NCBI RefSeq assembly: GCF_016862435.1
Contig: NZ_BOMY01000013.1
Span: forward strand, 248,001 to 312,000
Reading direction: 5' to 3'
DNA length: 64,000 nucleotides
DNA from: Paractinoplanes tereljensis
GTDB lineage: Bacteria; Actinomycetota; Actinomycetes; Mycobacteriales; Micromonosporaceae
Part shown: positions 1-7,980 of the stretch, piece by piece
Layout: every line of letters starts with the position of its first letter
Position numbering within the stretch: position 1 is the stretch's first letter
Made by a program: the position numbers and the translations under genes
Notes under the pieces: generated by a model
The model's input: the letters and a program-made list of their open reading frames with translations, nothing else
The model's database searches: none
Told to the model about the DNA's origin: nothing

Positions 1-8
1 GCCAGCGC

Positions 9-740
9 TTGTCGTCTGAGCCCGATCGGTATCGCGGTCGCCGCCGCGTACCCACCCCTCCCCGCAGTCGTTACGCGGTCGTCGTCACATCCGCCTTCAT
101 CGGCGCCGGTGTGGTCGCTATCGGGGCAGGTTCCAACTTTCCCGATGCCAAAGCGGTAAACCCCGAAGTTCTACAGGGTTTGGCCAGCGCGCACAGCACC
201 ACCGACGACGCGATCGCCAACCGCTCGACCGATGAGAAGGCCTCCCGCGGCGAAGACCGCACGGCCGTCAGCAAGGAGAAGGTCAGCGCCGAGGAAGCCG
301 CCGCCGATGTCTGGCTGCTGCCGCTCGACGAGTTCACCTTCACCTCGGCCTACGGCATCCGCTGGGGCAAGCTGCACGCCGGCATCGACCTGGCCGCCCC
401 GGAGGGCAGCCCCTACAAGTCGATCCACGCCGGCAAGGTGATCCAGGCGGGCTACTACGGCGCCTACGGCTACTCGATCACCGTGCAGAACCCGGACGGC
501 ACCGAGGTCATCTACGCCCACTCCCGGCGCGTGCTGGTGAAGGCGGGCGACCAGGTCAAGGCCGGCCAGGTGATCGGCCTCGTCGGTAACACCGGTGCCT
601 CCTACGGGACGCACCTGCACCTCGAGATCCACGTCGGGGGCAACCCGGTCGACCCGATCCCCTACCTCCGTGATCGCGGCGTTGACATCAAGCTCCAGGT
701 CGAGTCGGTGTACGCCGGCATGGCCGCCGCCGCTTCCTGA
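9..740 (+). CDS. M23 family metallopeptidase (LytM-type), 5' end uncertain
   Basis: Secreted or membrane-anchored peptidoglycan endopeptidase. After a basic N-terminus there is one hydrophobic segment (about residues 22-40) that serves as signal or anchor. A variable linker follows, then a C-terminal LytM domain from about residue 105. Both zinc motifs of the LAS fold are visible: HAGIDLAAP (HxxxD) and THLHLEIH (HxH). The frame is open to the window edge, so the TTG at 9 is only the first usable start here and the true start may lie upstream. A terminator (775-798) follows. A second M23 gene comes next, and pcrA is convergent beyond it. The same peptidase-helicase neighbourhood is found near pcrA/uvrD1 in mycobacteria. 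Confidence 0.85.
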   Translation: MSSEPDRYRGRRRVPTPPRSRYAVVVTSAFIGAGVVAIGAGSNFPDAKAVNPEVLQGLASAHSTTDDAIANRSTDEKASRGEDRTAVSKEKVSAEEAAADVWLLPLDEFTFTSAYGIRWGKLHAGIDLAAPEGSPYKSIHAGKVIQAGYYGAYGYSITVQNPDGTEVIYAHSRRVLVKAGDQVKAGQVIGLVGNTGASYGTHLHLEIHVGGNPVDPIPYLRDRGVDIKLQVESVYAGMAAAAS

Positions 741-774
741 TCCCTCCTTCCCGCTCAGACATGCCGCAAACGGG

Positions 775-798
775 CCGACAGGCCTTATGTCGGTTTTT
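775..798 (+). terminator. Rho-independent terminator of the first M23 gene
   Basis: A CCGACA/TGTCGG stem (775-780 with 788-793) and a 7-nt loop are followed directly by five T residues. It separates the two M23 genes, so the second one needs its own promoter. Confidence 0.7.
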
Positions 799-821
799 GT
801 CGCCCGGGAGGGGTCACGCGC

Positions 822-1586
822 GTGCCTCAGCCAGCCGCTGGCCGCCACCGCAAGCCATGTGAACCCCGGCACCGTGCCGTCCGCCCGCGTGGGCGCAGCA
901 TCGCGCTGACCGCCGTTCTCGGGGCCGCCCTGGTCACCGGCATCGCCGGGGGAACCGCCGCGGCCGCCAATGCCCGGCACCATCGGGTACCGGACCCCGC
1001 ACCTGTCGCCGCCCCGGCCGTCGACCCCTATCTCGCGGATGTCGACGCGGTGCCGCCCGAGGTGCTCCGGGAGCGCGGCGCTGGACGAGGCCAGATGCCG
1101 GTCGCCCGTGGTGCGGACGTCATCTCCGGCTCCGGCGCTCAGGGCGTACGACAAAAAGCCCGGCCAAAAGCCGCCGCCGGCGGCGCCGCCTGGGTCAATC
1201 CCAACCCCACCGCCCAGGTCACCTCGTGCTTCGGGCCCCGCTGGGGACGGCAGCACGAGGGGGTCGACATGGCCGCCCCGGACGGATCACCGATCGTCGC
1301 GGCCGGCGCCGGCGTGGTGGTGCGGGCCGGCGTCGCCCAGGGGTACGGCAACGCCGTCCTGATCGACCACGGCGACGGCTGGCTCACCCATTACGGGCAC
1401 CTGTCGGTGATCACCGTGGTGCCGGGGCAGCGGGTCGCCGCCGGTCAGCAGATCGGCAACGAGGGCTCGACCGGCCACTCCACCGGGCCGCACCTGCACT
1501 TCGAGGTGCACCAGGGCTTCTACCAGAACCCGGTGGAACCGACCGCCTGGATGCGCCTGCACGGCGTCGACATCCCCGGCTGTTAG
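822..1586 (+). CDS. M23 family metallopeptidase (second, paralogous)
   Basis: Second secreted LytM-domain peptidase of 254 residues. A basic N-terminal stretch leads into a hydrophobic segment (about residues 27-48), then an Ala/Pro-rich linker and the catalytic domain from about residue 130. Zinc motifs HEGVDMAAP and GPHLHFEVH are intact, so it is probably active on cell-wall cross-links. I chose GTG at 822 because a GGGAGGGG Shine-Dalgarno lies at 805-813 and the hydrophobic segment is complete from there. It converges on pcrA and its stop codon overlaps the pcrA stop by 4 bp with no terminator between them. Confidence 0.88.
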   Translation: MPQPAAGRHRKPCEPRHRAVRPRGRSIALTAVLGAALVTGIAGGTAAAANARHHRVPDPAPVAAPAVDPYLADVDAVPPEVLRERGAGRGQMPVARGADVISGSGAQGVRQKARPKAAAGGAAWVNPNPTAQVTSCFGPRWGRQHEGVDMAAPDGSPIVAAGAGVVVRAGVAQGYGNAVLIDHGDGWLTHYGHLSVITVVPGQRVAAGQQIGNEGSTGHSTGPHLHFEVHQGFYQNPVEPTAWMRLHGVDIPGC

Positions 1587-3997
1587 ATCTTCTCGATCGG
1601 GGCGTGCCGCAGGATCAGCCACATCACCTGGTCGCCGAAGTCGATCTGGGCTCGGGCGCTCGGCCCCTGCCCCTCGATCGCGACCACCCGGCCCAGGCCG
1701 TAGCGCTGGTGGTTGACCCGTTCGCCGACCGAGACCTTCGGCGCCTGCGGCAACTCGCTGGCGGTGGCCAGCTTGCTGGCGTCGATGCCGAGCCGGCTGG
1801 CCAGCTGCTGCGCCTTGGGCGTGCCCCCGGCGAAACCGCCGCCGCGCGACCGGTCGCCACCGGCCCGGCCGCCCACCCCGCCGCCGGTGCCGGACCAGGA
1901 CGTGTAGTTGCCCGCGGTGCGCTCCCAGCGGATCAGCTCGGGCGGCAGCTCGTCGGTGAACCGTGACGGCGGGTTGTACTGCGGCTGGCCCCACGCGGCC
2001 CGGGTGACCGCCCGGGACAGGTAGAGCCGCTGGCGGGCGCGGGTGATGCCGACGTAGGCCAGCCGCCGCTCCTCCTCCAGCTCGGTGTTGTCGCCGAGGG
2101 CGCGCATGTGCGGGAAGACGCCGTCCTCGAGGCCGGTCAGGAACACCACCGGGAACTCCAGGCCCTTCGCCGTGTGCAGCGTCATCAGCGTGACCACGCC
2201 CTGGTTGTCGGGGTCGTCGTCGGGCAGCTGATCGGCGTCGGCGACCAGCGCCACCTGCTCGAGGAAACCGGCGAGCGTCGCCGACTCGTCCTGCCCCTCG
2301 ACCCGTTCGGTGTACTCCCGGGCCACGCTCACCAGTTCCTGCAGGTTTTCCACCCGGCCCTGGTCCTGCGGGTCGAGGCTCTCCTCCAGCTCGCTGAGCA
2401 GCCCGGAGCGCTGCAACACCGCCTCCAGCACCTCTTCCGGCGGGGAGGTCAGGGACATCACCCGCAGGTCGTCGAGCAGCTGCACGAAGTCGTTGATGCT
2501 GTTGGCCGAGCGGGCGGCGATGCCCGGCGCGTCCTTGGCGTGCCGCAGCGCCTGCCCGAACGAGATGCGCTCGCGCGACGCCAGCGCCTCGACGCACGCC
2601 TCGGCCCGCTCGCCGATGCCCCGTTTCGGGGTGTTGAGCACCCGCCGGATGCTGACCGTGTCGTCGTCGTTCACCACCGCGCGCAGGTAGCCCAGCGCGT
2701 CGCGGACCTCCTTGCGCTCGTAGAAGCGCACCCCGCCGACCACCTTGTAGGGCAGGCCGACCCGGATGAACACCTCCTCGAACACCCGGGACTGCGCGTT
2801 GGTGCGGTAGAAGACGGCCACGTCACCCGGCCGGATCTCGTCCCGGTCGTGCAGCCGGTCGATCTCGCGGGCCACCCAGTCGGCCTCGGCGTGCTCGGTG
2901 TCGGCCACGTAGCCGACGATCTGCTCGCCCGCGCCCTGGTCACTCCAGAGCCGCTTCGGCTTGCGCGAGGTGTTCCGGTCGATCACCGCGTTGGCCGCGG
3001 ACAGGATGGTCTGGGTCGAGCGGTAATTCTGCTCGAGCAGGATCGTGCGGGCGTCCGGGTAGTCGCGCTCGAACTCCAGGATGTTGCGGATGGTGGCGCC
3101 CCGGAACGCGTAGATCGACTGGTCGGCGTCACCCACCACGCACAGCTCGCCCGGCGGCACCTCGCCGTCCCGGTCCCCCACCAGCTGCTTCACCAGCATG
3201 TATTGCGCGTGGTTGGTGTCCTGGTACTCGTCGACGAGCACGTGCCGGAACCGGCGGCGGTAAGCCTCGGCGACGTGCGGGTGCGACTGGAACAGATGCA
3301 CCGTCAACATGATGATGTCGTCGAAGTCCAAGGCATGCGCTTCGCGCAGACGACGCTGATACAACTCGTACGCCTCGGCGAGCGCCCGTTCGTTCGGGCC
3401 CTTCGCGTCGCCCTTGAAATCTTCCGGCTCGACCAGCTCGTTCTTCAGGTTGGACACCTGGGCCGTGAGACCCCGGGCGGTGTAGCGCTTCGGGTCGAGG
3501 TCGAGCTCGCGGATCACCATCGTCATGAGCCGCCGCGAGTCGTCCGCGTCGTAGATCGAGAAGGTCGACTTCAGCCCGGCGTGGTCGTGCTCGGCCCGCA
3601 GGATGCGCACGCAGGCCGAGTGGAACGTCGACACCCACATGAGCCGGGCCCGCGGACCCACCAGTTGGGCGACCCGCTCCTTCATCTCACCGGCGGCCTT
3701 GTTGGTGAACGTGATCGCGATGATCTCGCCCGGATGCACGTTGCGCTCGGCCAGCAGATAGGCGATGCGATGGGTCAGCACCCGGGTCTTGCCCGACCCG
3801 GCCCCGGCCACGATCAGCAGCGGCGACCCGGCGTGGGTGACCGCGTCCCGCTGCGGCCCGTTGAGCCCGACCAGCAACGACTCGGGATCAAGCCGCTGGG
3901 CCGGGGCACGCTTCGGCGCCTCTCGCTCGCGCACGGCAGGCATGGCAAAAAGACCCGGCGCCGGGGTCTCACTGGGGGTTTCAGAGGAAGGTCGCAT
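1583..3997 (-). CDS. pcrA: ATP-dependent DNA helicase PcrA/UvrD
   Basis: Superfamily 1A 3'-5' helicase for nucleotide excision repair and removal of proteins from DNA. Motif I AGAGSGKT, motif II DEYQDTN, motif III GDADQSIYAFRGA and the C-terminal motifs (QNYRST, LMTLHTAKGLEFPVVFLTGLEDGVFPH) are present in order. The C-terminal tail ends in a Tudor-like segment (VNHQRYGLGRVVAIEG), as in PcrA. I place the start at the ATG at 3997 (804 aa), which begins MRPSSETP. The frame stays open to 4105, but that would run into the promoter at 4008-4030. The promoter has the TTGTCG-N11-TAGACT pattern of RecA-independent damage promoters and would give an almost leaderless mRNA. Confidence 0.95.
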   Translation of the reverse strand: MRPSSETPSETPAPGLFAMPAVREREAPKRAPAQRLDPESLLVGLNGPQRDAVTHAGSPLLIVAGAGSGKTRVLTHRIAYLLAERNVHPGEIIAITFTNKAAGEMKERVAQLVGPRARLMWVSTFHSACVRILRAEHDHAGLKSTFSIYDADDSRRLMTMVIRELDLDPKRYTARGLTAQVSNLKNELVEPEDFKGDAKGPNERALAEAYELYQRRLREAHALDFDDIIMLTVHLFQSHPHVAEAYRRRFRHVLVDEYQDTNHAQYMLVKQLVGDRDGEVPPGELCVVGDADQSIYAFRGATIRNILEFERDYPDARTILLEQNYRSTQTILSAANAVIDRNTSRKPKRLWSDQGAGEQIVGYVADTEHAEADWVAREIDRLHDRDEIRPGDVAVFYRTNAQSRVFEEVFIRVGLPYKVVGGVRFYERKEVRDALGYLRAVVNDDDTVSIRRVLNTPKRGIGERAEACVEALASRERISFGQALRHAKDAPGIAARSANSINDFVQLLDDLRVMSLTSPPEEVLEAVLQRSGLLSELEESLDPQDQGRVENLQELVSVAREYTERVEGQDESATLAGFLEQVALVADADQLPDDDPDNQGVVTLMTLHTAKGLEFPVVFLTGLEDGVFPHMRALGDNTELEEERRLAYVGITRARQRLYLSRAVTRAAWGQPQYNPPSRFTDELPPELIRWERTAGNYTSWSGTGGGVGGRAGGDRSRGGGFAGGTPKAQQLASRLGIDASKLATASELPQAPKVSVGERVNHQRYGLGRVVAIEGQGPSARAQIDFGDQVMWLILRHAPIEKI

Positions 3998-4007
3998 CGC
4001 GCTGGCA

Positions 4008-4030
4008 AGTCTAGGCCCACCCCCCGACAA
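4008..4030 (-). promoter_or_regulatory. PafBC/RecA_NDp-type promoter of pcrA
   Basis: On the minus strand TTGTCG (4030-4025) is followed after 11 bp by TAGACT (4013-4008), and the pcrA ATG lies 10 nt further on. The 11-bp spacing is too short for an ordinary -35/-10 pair. It matches the RecA-independent DNA-damage promoter layout TTGTCR-N11-TAnnnT, which suits a repair helicase. Confidence 0.65.
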
Positions 4031-4125
4031 CAATTCGCCGTGCCAATCCTCTGCACGGGGGGCTGCAACCGAAACGAGTGTCTGTTTCACTCGTCGCACG
4101 GACACGGTCCGGCCGGGGAGGTGCG

Positions 4126-5325
4126 GTGCGGGACGTCACAGGGTCGCACGACCGGGTTCGGCACATCGGCGGGCTCATTCTGGCCGCGGTTCTGGCCATC
4201 ACGGTGTCCGTGCTCATCAACGATCCGGACGACCCCACCCGGGTGGTTCCGGCCGTCGCGGCCGCGCCCAGCCCGAAGCCGGAAGATCAGGTCGAGCGGG
4301 TGCTGGCCGCGCAGGCCGCCGCGCTGGCCAGGGGTGACCGGGACGGCTGGCTGAAGCCGGTGGCGGCGGCGCTGCGGCCGCGCTATCAAAACCTCTACCG
4401 CTCGCTGCGGGCGCTGCACGTCTCCAGGGTGGACTACCGGATCACCGACCAGAAGCTGCCGGTCGTCGAGGTCGAGTTGTCCTACTGCTTCGCCGGTGCG
4501 GCCTGCCCCAAGGACCGGCCGAAGATCGCCCAGCGGCTGACGATCAGGTCCAATGTGATCGTCGGGGAGGGCCGGCCCACCCGGCTCAGCGACCTCCAGC
4601 CGACCCCCTGGGAGAAGGGTGACCTGGTCTTCGCCCAGGGCAAGCGGGTCACGGTGGGCGCCCCGCCGGCGCTGAAGGGCCGGCTGAAGGAGATCCTGGC
4701 GATCGCCGAGAGCGCGGCGGCGATCGACGACCGGTACGCGGCGTACGTCGACAACCGCCAGCCCCGGTACCGCCTGTTCATCGCCACCGACAAGCTCTGG
4801 CGCACCTGGTACGGCGGCAAGGCCACCGACTGGGCGGTCGGCTACATGCAACCGCTGGGCGCGGCCGGCGCCGACGTGGTGATCAATCCCAGCAAGCTGC
4901 CCGGTAAGGCCGCGCTCCGCGAGGTGATCCAGCACGAATTGGGGCACGTTGCCACGATCGGCGGGGTAACTTCCCGGCACGAGGACATGTGGCTGGTCGA
5001 GGGTGTGGCGGAATACATCGGGGCCCAGCCCAAGCGTGCCTTCGACACCTACAACCGACGGTCGTTGCGCAAGCCGACCCAGCTGGCCGCCCGCCCGCTC
5101 CGGGATGGCGCGGGCGACAAGGAGGTCGCCGCCTTCTACGCACAGGGGCACTTCGCCGTGGACTGCCTGGTCACGGCGTTCGGTGAGCCGCGCGCGATGG
5201 AGTTCGTCCGGTTGCGACTGCGCCTGGGGGACGAACTGGACGACGCCTCGCGCAGTGTGTTCGGCACAGATTTCCGACATGTGACCACGACCTGCATCAA
5301 TTGGATGAGTCACCAGGTCGGATAG
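4126..5325 (+). CDS. membrane-anchored HExxH metalloprotease (peptidase MA-like)
   Basis: Probable extracytoplasmic zinc peptidase of about 399 residues. One N-terminal hydrophobic segment (IGGLILAAVLAITVSVLI) follows a short cytoplasmic tail. Next comes an N-terminal domain without recognised motifs. The catalytic part then shows EVIQHELGHVAT (HExxH) and, about 20 residues on, WLVEGVAEYIG, whose Glu is the usual third zinc ligand of gluzincins. I chose GTG at 4126 because GGGGAGG sits just upstream (4115-4121); GTG at 4078 would add 16 residues and overlap the pcrA promoter region. It is divergent from pcrA. The substrate is unknown. Confidence 0.75.
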   Translation: MRDVTGSHDRVRHIGGLILAAVLAITVSVLINDPDDPTRVVPAVAAAPSPKPEDQVERVLAAQAAALARGDRDGWLKPVAAALRPRYQNLYRSLRALHVSRVDYRITDQKLPVVEVELSYCFAGAACPKDRPKIAQRLTIRSNVIVGEGRPTRLSDLQPTPWEKGDLVFAQGKRVTVGAPPALKGRLKEILAIAESAAAIDDRYAAYVDNRQPRYRLFIATDKLWRTWYGGKATDWAVGYMQPLGAAGADVVINPSKLPGKAALREVIQHELGHVATIGGVTSRHEDMWLVEGVAEYIGAQPKRAFDTYNRRSLRKPTQLAARPLRDGAGDKEVAAFYAQGHFAVDCLVTAFGEPRAMEFVRLRLRLGDELDDASRSVFGTDFRHVTTTCINWMSHQVG

Positions 5326-5436
5326 CTGACCGGCAACAGAGTTGTCACCTGAACGTAGTAGCGCTCACCGGCGTCGATAGATCAAGCTGTCGGACATTGA
5401 TTGACCGTTAACCCTGATCAGGGAGCTTTCTTAACT

Positions 5437-7278
5437 ATGGAACGCCGTCGCCGAGTGCTGCGTCACCTCGCCGCACCCGCCCTCGCTCTGGCCGTCGTGG
5501 CCGCCCTGCCCATCGCCCAACAGGCGGAAAAGGCCGCTCCGCCCGCCGAGTTCACGCCGGTGAGCGTGTCGTACGGCCAGCCGCACGGAACAAAGCTCGT
5601 CAAGGGCCAGTTCCTCAGCTACAACGACTTCCACGGCGCGATCGACCCGCCGAGCGGCAGTGGCGCGGTCGTGAACGCGTCCGGCACGTCCACCCCGGCC
5701 GGTGGCGTCGAATACCTGGCGACGTACCTCAAGAAGCTGCGCGCCGAGGCCAAGGCCGAGGGCCGCTCGACGCTCACCGTCGGCGCCGGTGACCTGATCG
5801 GCGCGACCCCGCTGGTCAGCGCCGCGTTCCACGACGAGCCGACGATCGAGCTGATGAACCAGGTCGGCCTGCAGGTCAGCTCGGTGGGGAACCACGAGTT
5901 CGACGAGGGTGTGGCCGAGCTGATCCGCCTCCAGCGCGGCGGCTGCCACCCGACCGACGGCTGCCAGGACGGCGATGGCTTCAAGGGCGCCAAGTTCACC
6001 TACCTGGCCGCGAACACCATCGACAACAAGACCGGCCTGCCGATCCTCCCGCCGATCGAGATCAAGTTCGTGGGCGGCGTTCCGGTCGGCTTCATCGGCA
6101 TGACGCTCGAGGGCACGGCCGGCATCGTCAACCCGGCCGGCATCAAGAACGTGCACTTCACCGACGAGGTGGAGACCGCCAACAAGTGGAGCAACCTGCT
6201 CAAGCTGTTCGGCGTGAAGGCCCAGGTGCTGCTGCTGCACGAGGGCGGCGCGCAGGGCACGGCCACGCCGACCCCGGGTGTGTCCGACTGCAACAACTTC
6301 TCCGGCCCGGTGGTCGACATCGTCAAGGGCCTCAACCCGGAGATCGGCCTGGTCGTCTCGGGTCACACCCACCGCTTCTACTCGTGCTCGCTGCCCAACA
6401 AGTCGAGCACCAGCGTGGTGACCAGCGCCGGCACCAACGGCCAGCTGATCACCGACATCGACTACTCGATCGACAAGCGCAGCGGCAAGTTCGCCGCGAT
6501 CACCGCGAAGAACGTGATCGTCCAGAACGGCGTCTCGGACGGCGCCGGCGGCTGGAAGAAGGACGCGACGACCGGTGTCTTCCTGAAGAACCCGGACACC
6601 GTCGACCAGGGCGCCAAGAAGATCGCCGACAAGTACCGCACCGCGGTCGCGCCGATCGCCAACAAGATCGTCGGCTCGATCACCGCCGACATCACCCGCA
6701 CCGCGACGTCGGCCGGCGAAACTCCGCTCGGTGACGTGATCGCCGACGCCCAGCTGGCCTACACCAAGTCGGCCGGGGCCCAGCTCGCCCTGATGAACCC
6801 GGGCGGCATCCGTGCCGACCTGGTCGCGGGCGCGTCGGCCGGCGGCGAGGCGCCCGGCCAGGTCACCTACGGCGAGGCGTTCACCGTCCAGCCGTTCAAC
6901 AACCTGGTGGTCACCCAGACCTTCACCGGCGCCCAGATCAAGGACGTCCTGGAGCAGCAGTGGTCCGGCTACAAGGGCCAGACCAGCTCGAAGACGCTGC
7001 AGGTGTCGGCCGGCCTGACCTACACCTGGAGCGCCTCGGCCCCGCTCGGCTCGAAGATCACCGAGCTGAAGCTCAACGGCGTCGCCATCGACCCCGCCAC
7101 CAGCTACCTGGTCACGACGAACGACTTCCTGGCCAACGGCGGCGACGGCTTCTCGGTCCTGGCCACCGGCACCGGCCGGGTCACCGCCCCGGGCTTCGAC
7201 ATCGACGCCCTGGTCGCCTACCTCACGGCCGCCCCGGTCTCGCCGGGCGACACCAAGCGGATCACCAACATCGCCTGA
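5437..7278 (+). CDS. secreted bifunctional metallophosphatase/5'-nucleotidase
   Basis: Secreted nucleotidase of the UshA/YfkN class (about 613 aa) that hydrolyses extracellular nucleotides to recover nucleoside and phosphate. It has an N-terminal signal peptide (MERRRRVLRHLAAPALALAVVAALP). The calcineurin-like phosphoesterase domain carries its metal motifs NDFHG, GAGDLIG, GNHEFDEG and GHTH. A C-terminal 5'-nucleotidase domain (about residues 400-600) has MNPGGIRADL and TNDFLANGGDGF. I chose ATG 5437 because it begins the signal peptide; the in-frame TTG at 5401 would put 12 polar residues before it. A strong terminator follows (7292-7323). Confidence 0.92.
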   Translation: MERRRRVLRHLAAPALALAVVAALPIAQQAEKAAPPAEFTPVSVSYGQPHGTKLVKGQFLSYNDFHGAIDPPSGSGAVVNASGTSTPAGGVEYLATYLKKLRAEAKAEGRSTLTVGAGDLIGATPLVSAAFHDEPTIELMNQVGLQVSSVGNHEFDEGVAELIRLQRGGCHPTDGCQDGDGFKGAKFTYLAANTIDNKTGLPILPPIEIKFVGGVPVGFIGMTLEGTAGIVNPAGIKNVHFTDEVETANKWSNLLKLFGVKAQVLLLHEGGAQGTATPTPGVSDCNNFSGPVVDIVKGLNPEIGLVVSGHTHRFYSCSLPNKSSTSVVTSAGTNGQLITDIDYSIDKRSGKFAAITAKNVIVQNGVSDGAGGWKKDATTGVFLKNPDTVDQGAKKIADKYRTAVAPIANKIVGSITADITRTATSAGETPLGDVIADAQLAYTKSAGAQLALMNPGGIRADLVAGASAGGEAPGQVTYGEAFTVQPFNNLVVTQTFTGAQIKDVLEQQWSGYKGQTSSKTLQVSAGLTYTWSASAPLGSKITELKLNGVAIDPATSYLVTTNDFLANGGDGFSVLATGTGRVTAPGFDIDALVAYLTAAPVSPGDTKRITNIA

Positions 7279-7291
7279 CGCTCATCACCAC

Positions 7292-7323
7292 GATGGCCCG
7301 CCGGAGATCTCCGGCGGGCCATC
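7292..7323 (+). terminator. terminator after the 5'-nucleotidase
   Basis: Perfect inverted repeat GATGGCCCGCCGGAGA/TCTCCGGCGGGCCATC over 32 bp starting 14 bp after the stop codon. There is little T-tract, as is common in high-GC actinobacteria. It isolates the attenuator region downstream. Confidence 0.75.
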
Positions 7324-7408
7324 GCTTTCCCAGCGCGGCTTTCCCAGCGCGGTGCCCTTTGCCCTGATCGACGGGCACGACGGTCGTCCCACGGATCGGG
7401 CGGTTTCC

Positions 7409-7445
7409 TTGCGGAGCGGTTCCGGACGGGGGCATACTCGGTCGC
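7409..7445 (+). promoter_or_regulatory. promoter of the chorismate mutase leader
   Basis: TTGCGG (7409-7414), an 18-bp spacer and CATACT (7433-7438) are followed after 7 nt by the GTG of the leader peptide at 7446. Transcription would therefore start at or next to the leader start codon, making the leader peptide leaderless. The -35 match is modest. Confidence 0.5.
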
Positions 7446-7508
7446 GTGATTCAGCGGGCACGATTTTTTTACTACGGCACCGGAAGTCCGGTTGTCGTAG
7501 GCCGCTGA
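7446..7508 (+). CDS. aromatic leader peptide (Phe-Phe-Tyr-Tyr) of the chorismate mutase attenuator
   Basis: Twenty-codon ORF reading MIQRARFFYYGTGSPVVVGR and ending in TGA. Residues 7-10 are two Phe (TTT TTT) and two Tyr (TAC TAC) codons, the end products of the pathway served by the gene 94 bp downstream. TTT is rare in this GC-rich genome, so tandem TTT codons would make the ribosome especially sensitive to charged tRNA-Phe. The second Tyr codon touches the first base of the 1:2 hairpin (7475), where a stalled ribosome would block it. The ORF is recognised from position and structure, not from homology. Confidence 0.75.
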   Translation: MIQRARFFYYGTGSPVVVGR

Positions 7509-7551
7509 GCGCAGACCTACTTCAAGCCCCGGGCTTCCGAGCCCGGGGCTT
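7475..7551 (+). promoter_or_regulatory. transcription attenuator upstream of chorismate mutase (1:2, 2:3 and 3:4 structures)
   Basis: Three mutually exclusive helices can be drawn. The 1:2 hairpin is 7475-7483 with 7488-7497 (one bulge, AAGT loop). The antiterminator pairs 7481-7491 with 7529-7539: 11 consecutive pairs including one G-U. The terminator pairs 7524-7535 with 7540-7551: 12 perfect pairs with a TCCG loop, followed by GTTGCTG. The antiterminator uses the 5' arm and loop of the terminator, so the two cannot coexist. A ribosome stalled at the Phe/Tyr codons would free region 2 and allow read-through. This is the classical trp/phe-type mechanism, inferred here from base pairing. Confidence 0.75.
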
Positions 7552-7602
7552 GTTGCTGCCCGGGCCAGGTCGACCGGGGCGACAGCACCCGAGGAGCAGA
7601 GG

Positions 7603-7893
7603 ATGACCGCCGACGTGGTGGACCAGACGACCGGTGCGGGCGAGCCCTTGGCCGCCGACGAGATCCGCGCCATGCGCGAGCGCATCGACGAGATCGACCA
7701 GACCCTCATCGACCTGTGGCTGGAACGGGCCCGCATCTCCCAGGCGGTCGGCAAGACCCGCATCGCCAGCGGCGGCACCCGCCTGGTGCTTTCTCGCGAA
7801 CGCGAGATCGTCGAACGCTTCCGCGAGGCCCTGGGCCCCGACGGCACCCAGATCGCCCTGATGATCCTCCGGGCGGGCCGCGGCCCGCTCTGA
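7603..7893 (+). CDS. aroQ: chorismate mutase, AroQ class (actinobacterial short form)
   Basis: Converts chorismate to prephenate, the branch point to phenylalanine and tyrosine. It is a 96-residue all-helical protein. IRAMRERIDEIDQTLIDLWLERARISQAVGKTR forms the first long AroQ helix with the active-site Arg and Lys, and LVLSREREIVERFREALG follows; it ends ALMILRAGRGPL. Length and C-terminus fit the AroQ-delta group of actinobacteria, whose members are weak alone and are activated by DAHP synthase. A GAGGAGCAGAGG ribosome-binding site precedes the ATG. It lies near pcrA, as in mycobacteria. Expression is probably set by the Phe/Tyr attenuator at 7446-7551. Confidence 0.93.
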   Translation: MTADVVDQTTGAGEPLAADEIRAMRERIDEIDQTLIDLWLERARISQAVGKTRIASGGTRLVLSREREIVERFREALGPDGTQIALMILRAGRGPL

Positions 7894-7980
7894 CGCCCGG
7901 CCGGGCGGGCGGACGGCCCGGTGTTGCAACCAGCGCATACTGAGCATCCGGTTCTGTTCGGTATGCGTACTTATATGGGT

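Noticed and set aside
741..821. A c-di-AMP (ydaO-type) riboswitch before the second M23 gene
   Set aside because: Such switches precede many actinobacterial cell-wall hydrolase genes, but the 80-bp gap is too short and holds a simple terminator. One could lie upstream of position 1, outside this window.
2108..4354. A 748-codon plus-strand frame opposite pcrA
   Set aside because: Antisense artefact; composition without hydrophobic or domain pattern, no ribosome-binding site.
5326..5436. PHO box upstream of the 5'-nucleotidase
   Set aside because: Some GTCACC/CTCACC pieces occur, but not as 11-bp direct repeats of GTTCACC; support too weak.
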